Below, in pieces: positions 32,632 to 34,114 of a stretch of 34,114 nt of DNA. The stretch covers positions 1 to 34,114 of the forward strand of contig CAYQDF010000024.1 of NCBI GenBank assembly GCA_964416175.1. Reading direction: 5' to 3'. The stretch comes from CAYQDF01 sp964416175 (GTDB lineage: Bacteria > Chloroflexota > Anaerolineae > Anaerolineales > UBA4823). Both the position numbers and the translations under genes were made by a program. The notes below the pieces were generated by a model, which was given only the letters and a program-made list of their open reading frames with translations, made no database searches and was not told where the DNA came from. Position 1 is the stretch's first letter. Each line of letters opens with the position of its first letter.

Positions 32632-34114
32632 ATGTCAAAGGAACATACCGGCTGGCTGCTCGACCTGTTCCCCGATCCATCTGGGAAGGACTCGCAGGGC
32701 GGGATCGTGCTGTGGCTGCTGGGCGAAGACGGGGAACGCCACCGCTTCCACCAGCCTTTCCCGGTGGTTTTTTACGCCGCCGGGCCTCCTGAGCGCCTGC
32801 GCGCCCTGTGGCGCTTCTTGAAAGCGCAGCCCATCCCGGTAGTGCTCTCCCGAGCAGAGCGCCGCGACCTGTTTCAACCCGAGCCGGTTACTGTGCTCGC
32901 GATCGAAGTGCCCCGTCCCGCTGTCCAGCCGCGCCTCTTCCAGCAGGTCGCCCGGGCTTTCCCCGACCTGACGTATTACGACGCCGACCTGCAGGTCACC
33001 CTGCGCTACGCGGCTGCGCACGGCGTCTTCCCCCTGGCTCGCTGCCGGGTCCTGGTCGATGAGGAGGGAGGGGTGCAGGAGATCACTGCCCTCGATACCC
33101 CCTGGGACCTGGATCCCGAACCGCCCCCGCTGCGCATCCTGTCTCTCGAGCCGGACTGCGACCCGGCCCACGCCCCGCCAACGCGGCTCCGCGCCCGCTG
33201 CGGGCGGTATGAATATCACCTGCGGCTCGAACCGGTGCGGCCCTTGCTGCTCGGTCTGCGCGCCATCCTCGCCCGCCACGACCCCGACTTGCTGCTCACT
33301 TCCTGGGGGGATACCTGGCTGCTGCCCCACCTGCTGCGCCTGGCGCGCCACGCCGACTTCCCCCTGCCCCTCAACCGCGAACCCGGCGTGGAACCCCTCC
33401 ACCGCCCTGACCGCACTTACTTCTCTTACGGGCAGGTTGTTTACCAGGGGCGGCAGGTGCACCTGTTTGGGCGCTGGCACATCGACCGCTACAACGCCAT
33501 GCTGTTCCACGATTACGGCATGGAGGGCATCCTCGAGCTGGCCCGCGTCACCTCCCTGCCCGTCCAGACCGCCGCCCGCGTCTCCCCCGGCAGCGGCATC
33601 TCGGCCATGCAGATGCTCACCGCGCTGCGCCTGGGCGTGCTGGTGCCGTGGCACAAGCAGCAGTCCGAACGGCTGAAGAGCCTGGGAGACCTGCTGCTCG
33701 CCGATCAGGGCGGTCTGGTCTACCAGCCCACGGTCGGCCTGCACTATAACGTAGCCGAGATCGACTTCATCTCCATGTACCCCGGCATCATGGTGCGCTT
33801 CAACATCTCCCCGGAGACGGTCGGTTCCAGCGCGGCCATCGCCGAGGGCGCCCGCCGTCTTTCTATGCGCTGGAGGCAGCATGCGGGGGGCCCTGCCAGC
33901 GCCGCCCCTGGGAGGCTGCCCTCCGGCGCCGGCGGGCTGGTGCCGCAGACCCTGGCCCCGCTGCTGGAAAAGCGCCTGGCCCTCAAGACCCGCCTGGCAG
34001 GGATGCCGGCCTGGCACCCGCAGCGCAGGGCCGACCAGGCGCGCGCTTCGGCCCACAAATGGCTGCTGGTGACCTGCTTCGGCTACCTGGGCTACAAGAA
34101 CGCCCGCTTCGGGC
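32632..34114 (+). CDS. Family-B DNA polymerase, exonuclease motifs degraded; 3' end beyond window
   Basis: 494 residues are visible before the window ends, with no internal stop. Motif A of B-family polymerases is present as E-I-D378-F-I-S-M-Y-P-G-I-M, followed by R-F-N-I-S-P-E-T. The L-V-P-Q-T-L-A-P-L-L-E-K-R-L-A-L-K segment and motif B (H-K-W-L-L-V-T-C-F-G-Y-L-G-Y) follow. Motif C is outside the window. The N-terminal exonuclease domain is recognisable but altered: L-S-L-E-P-D where D-x-E is expected, S-W-G-D-T-W-L-L-P-H-L where N-x-x-x-F-D should be, and Y-G-M-E-G in place of Y-x-x-x-D. Motif B has V-T in place of the usual N-S. GGAGG lies only 3 bases before the ATG. Confidence 0.85.
   Translation, partial: MSKEHTGWLLDLFPDPSGKDSQGGIVLWLLGEDGERHRFHQPFPVVFYAAGPPERLRALWRFLKAQPIPVVLSRAERRDLFQPEPVTVLAIEVPRPAVQPRLFQQVARAFPDLTYYDADLQVTLRYAAAHGVFPLARCRVLVDEEGGVQEITALDTPWDLDPEPPPLRILSLEPDCDPAHAPPTRLRARCGRYEYHLRLEPVRPLLLGLRAILARHDPDLLLTSWGDTWLLPHLLRLARHADFPLPLNREPGVEPLHRPDRTYFSYGQVVYQGRQVHLFGRWHIDRYNAMLFHDYGMEGILELARVTSLPVQTAARVSPGSGISAMQMLTALRLGVLVPWHKQQSERLKSLGDLLLADQGGLVYQPTVGLHYNVAEIDFISMYPGIMVRFNISPETVGSSAAIAEGARRLSMRWRQHAGGPASAAPGRLPSGAGGLVPQTLAPLLEKRLALKTRLAGMPAWHPQRRADQARASAHKWLLVTCFGYLGYKNARFG

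Noticed and set aside
32635..34056. A 473-residue open frame on the minus strand opposite the polymerase
   Set aside because: It lacks any protein-family pattern and a ribosome site, while the plus frame shows clear family-B polymerase motifs. It is a by-product of GC-rich codon use.

Overview
The window is GC-rich bacterial chromosome that most resembles a Chloroflexota (Anaerolineae-like) genome. The reasons are lipoproteins with long Thr/Pro-rich linkers after the lipidated Cys, a FtsW-type protein fused to a penicillin-binding-protein domain, a GerW/YtfJ-type gene, a bacterial family-B DNA polymerase, and the gene mix. The lineage is an inference from protein style. A run of ten Ns at 11999-12008 shows this is a draft or metagenome-type assembly. 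Both window ends cut genes.

Layout. 1-1960: 3' part of a SEDS (FtsW/RodA) glycosyltransferase fused to a penicillin-binding-like domain that has lost its catalytic motifs. 1973-3093 (-): three overlapping genes ending in a GerW/YtfJ-family gene. 3382-5235 (+): cupin, membrane protein and adhesin-like lipoprotein. 5489-6592 (-): 7Fe-type ferredoxin and Mn/Fe superoxide dismutase. 6740-13856 (+): DMT exporter, FtsK/SpoIIIE translocase, CDP-alcohol phosphatidyltransferase, Lgt, and an ABC exporter pair whose permease is fused to a SpoIIM-like domain. 13902-14657 (+): metallo-beta-lactamase-fold hydrolase. 14807-15310 (-): HNH nuclease. 15463-17500 (+): truncated nucleotidyltransferase, PH-domain membrane protein and tyrS behind a hairpin that may be an attenuator. 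17622-21977 (-): complete polar amino-acid ABC transporter (aapJQMP type). 22255-26912 (-): YbaK-like deacylase, uvrB, lipoprotein and PHP-domain protein. 26996-29431 (+): secG, membrane-anchored family-5 solute-binding protein and DUF1330. 29518-32502 (-): lipoprotein and TPR/lytic-transglycosylase lipoprotein. 32632-34114 (+): start of a family-B DNA polymerase whose exonuclease motifs are degraded.

The content is mainly chromosomal housekeeping: envelope growth and lipoprotein maturation (FtsW fusion, lgt, transglycosylase), chromosome segregation (ftsK), repair (uvrB), secretion (secG), nutrient uptake (aap) and oxidative stress (sod). I see no prophage, transposase, CRISPR array, rRNA or tRNA gene, and no gene-free stretch above 300 bases. 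The most unusual items are the SEDS/pseudo-transpeptidase fusion, the exonuclease-dead PolB, the possible attenuator ahead of tyrS, a probably leaderless transglycosylase mRNA, and an assembly gap that looks artificial.
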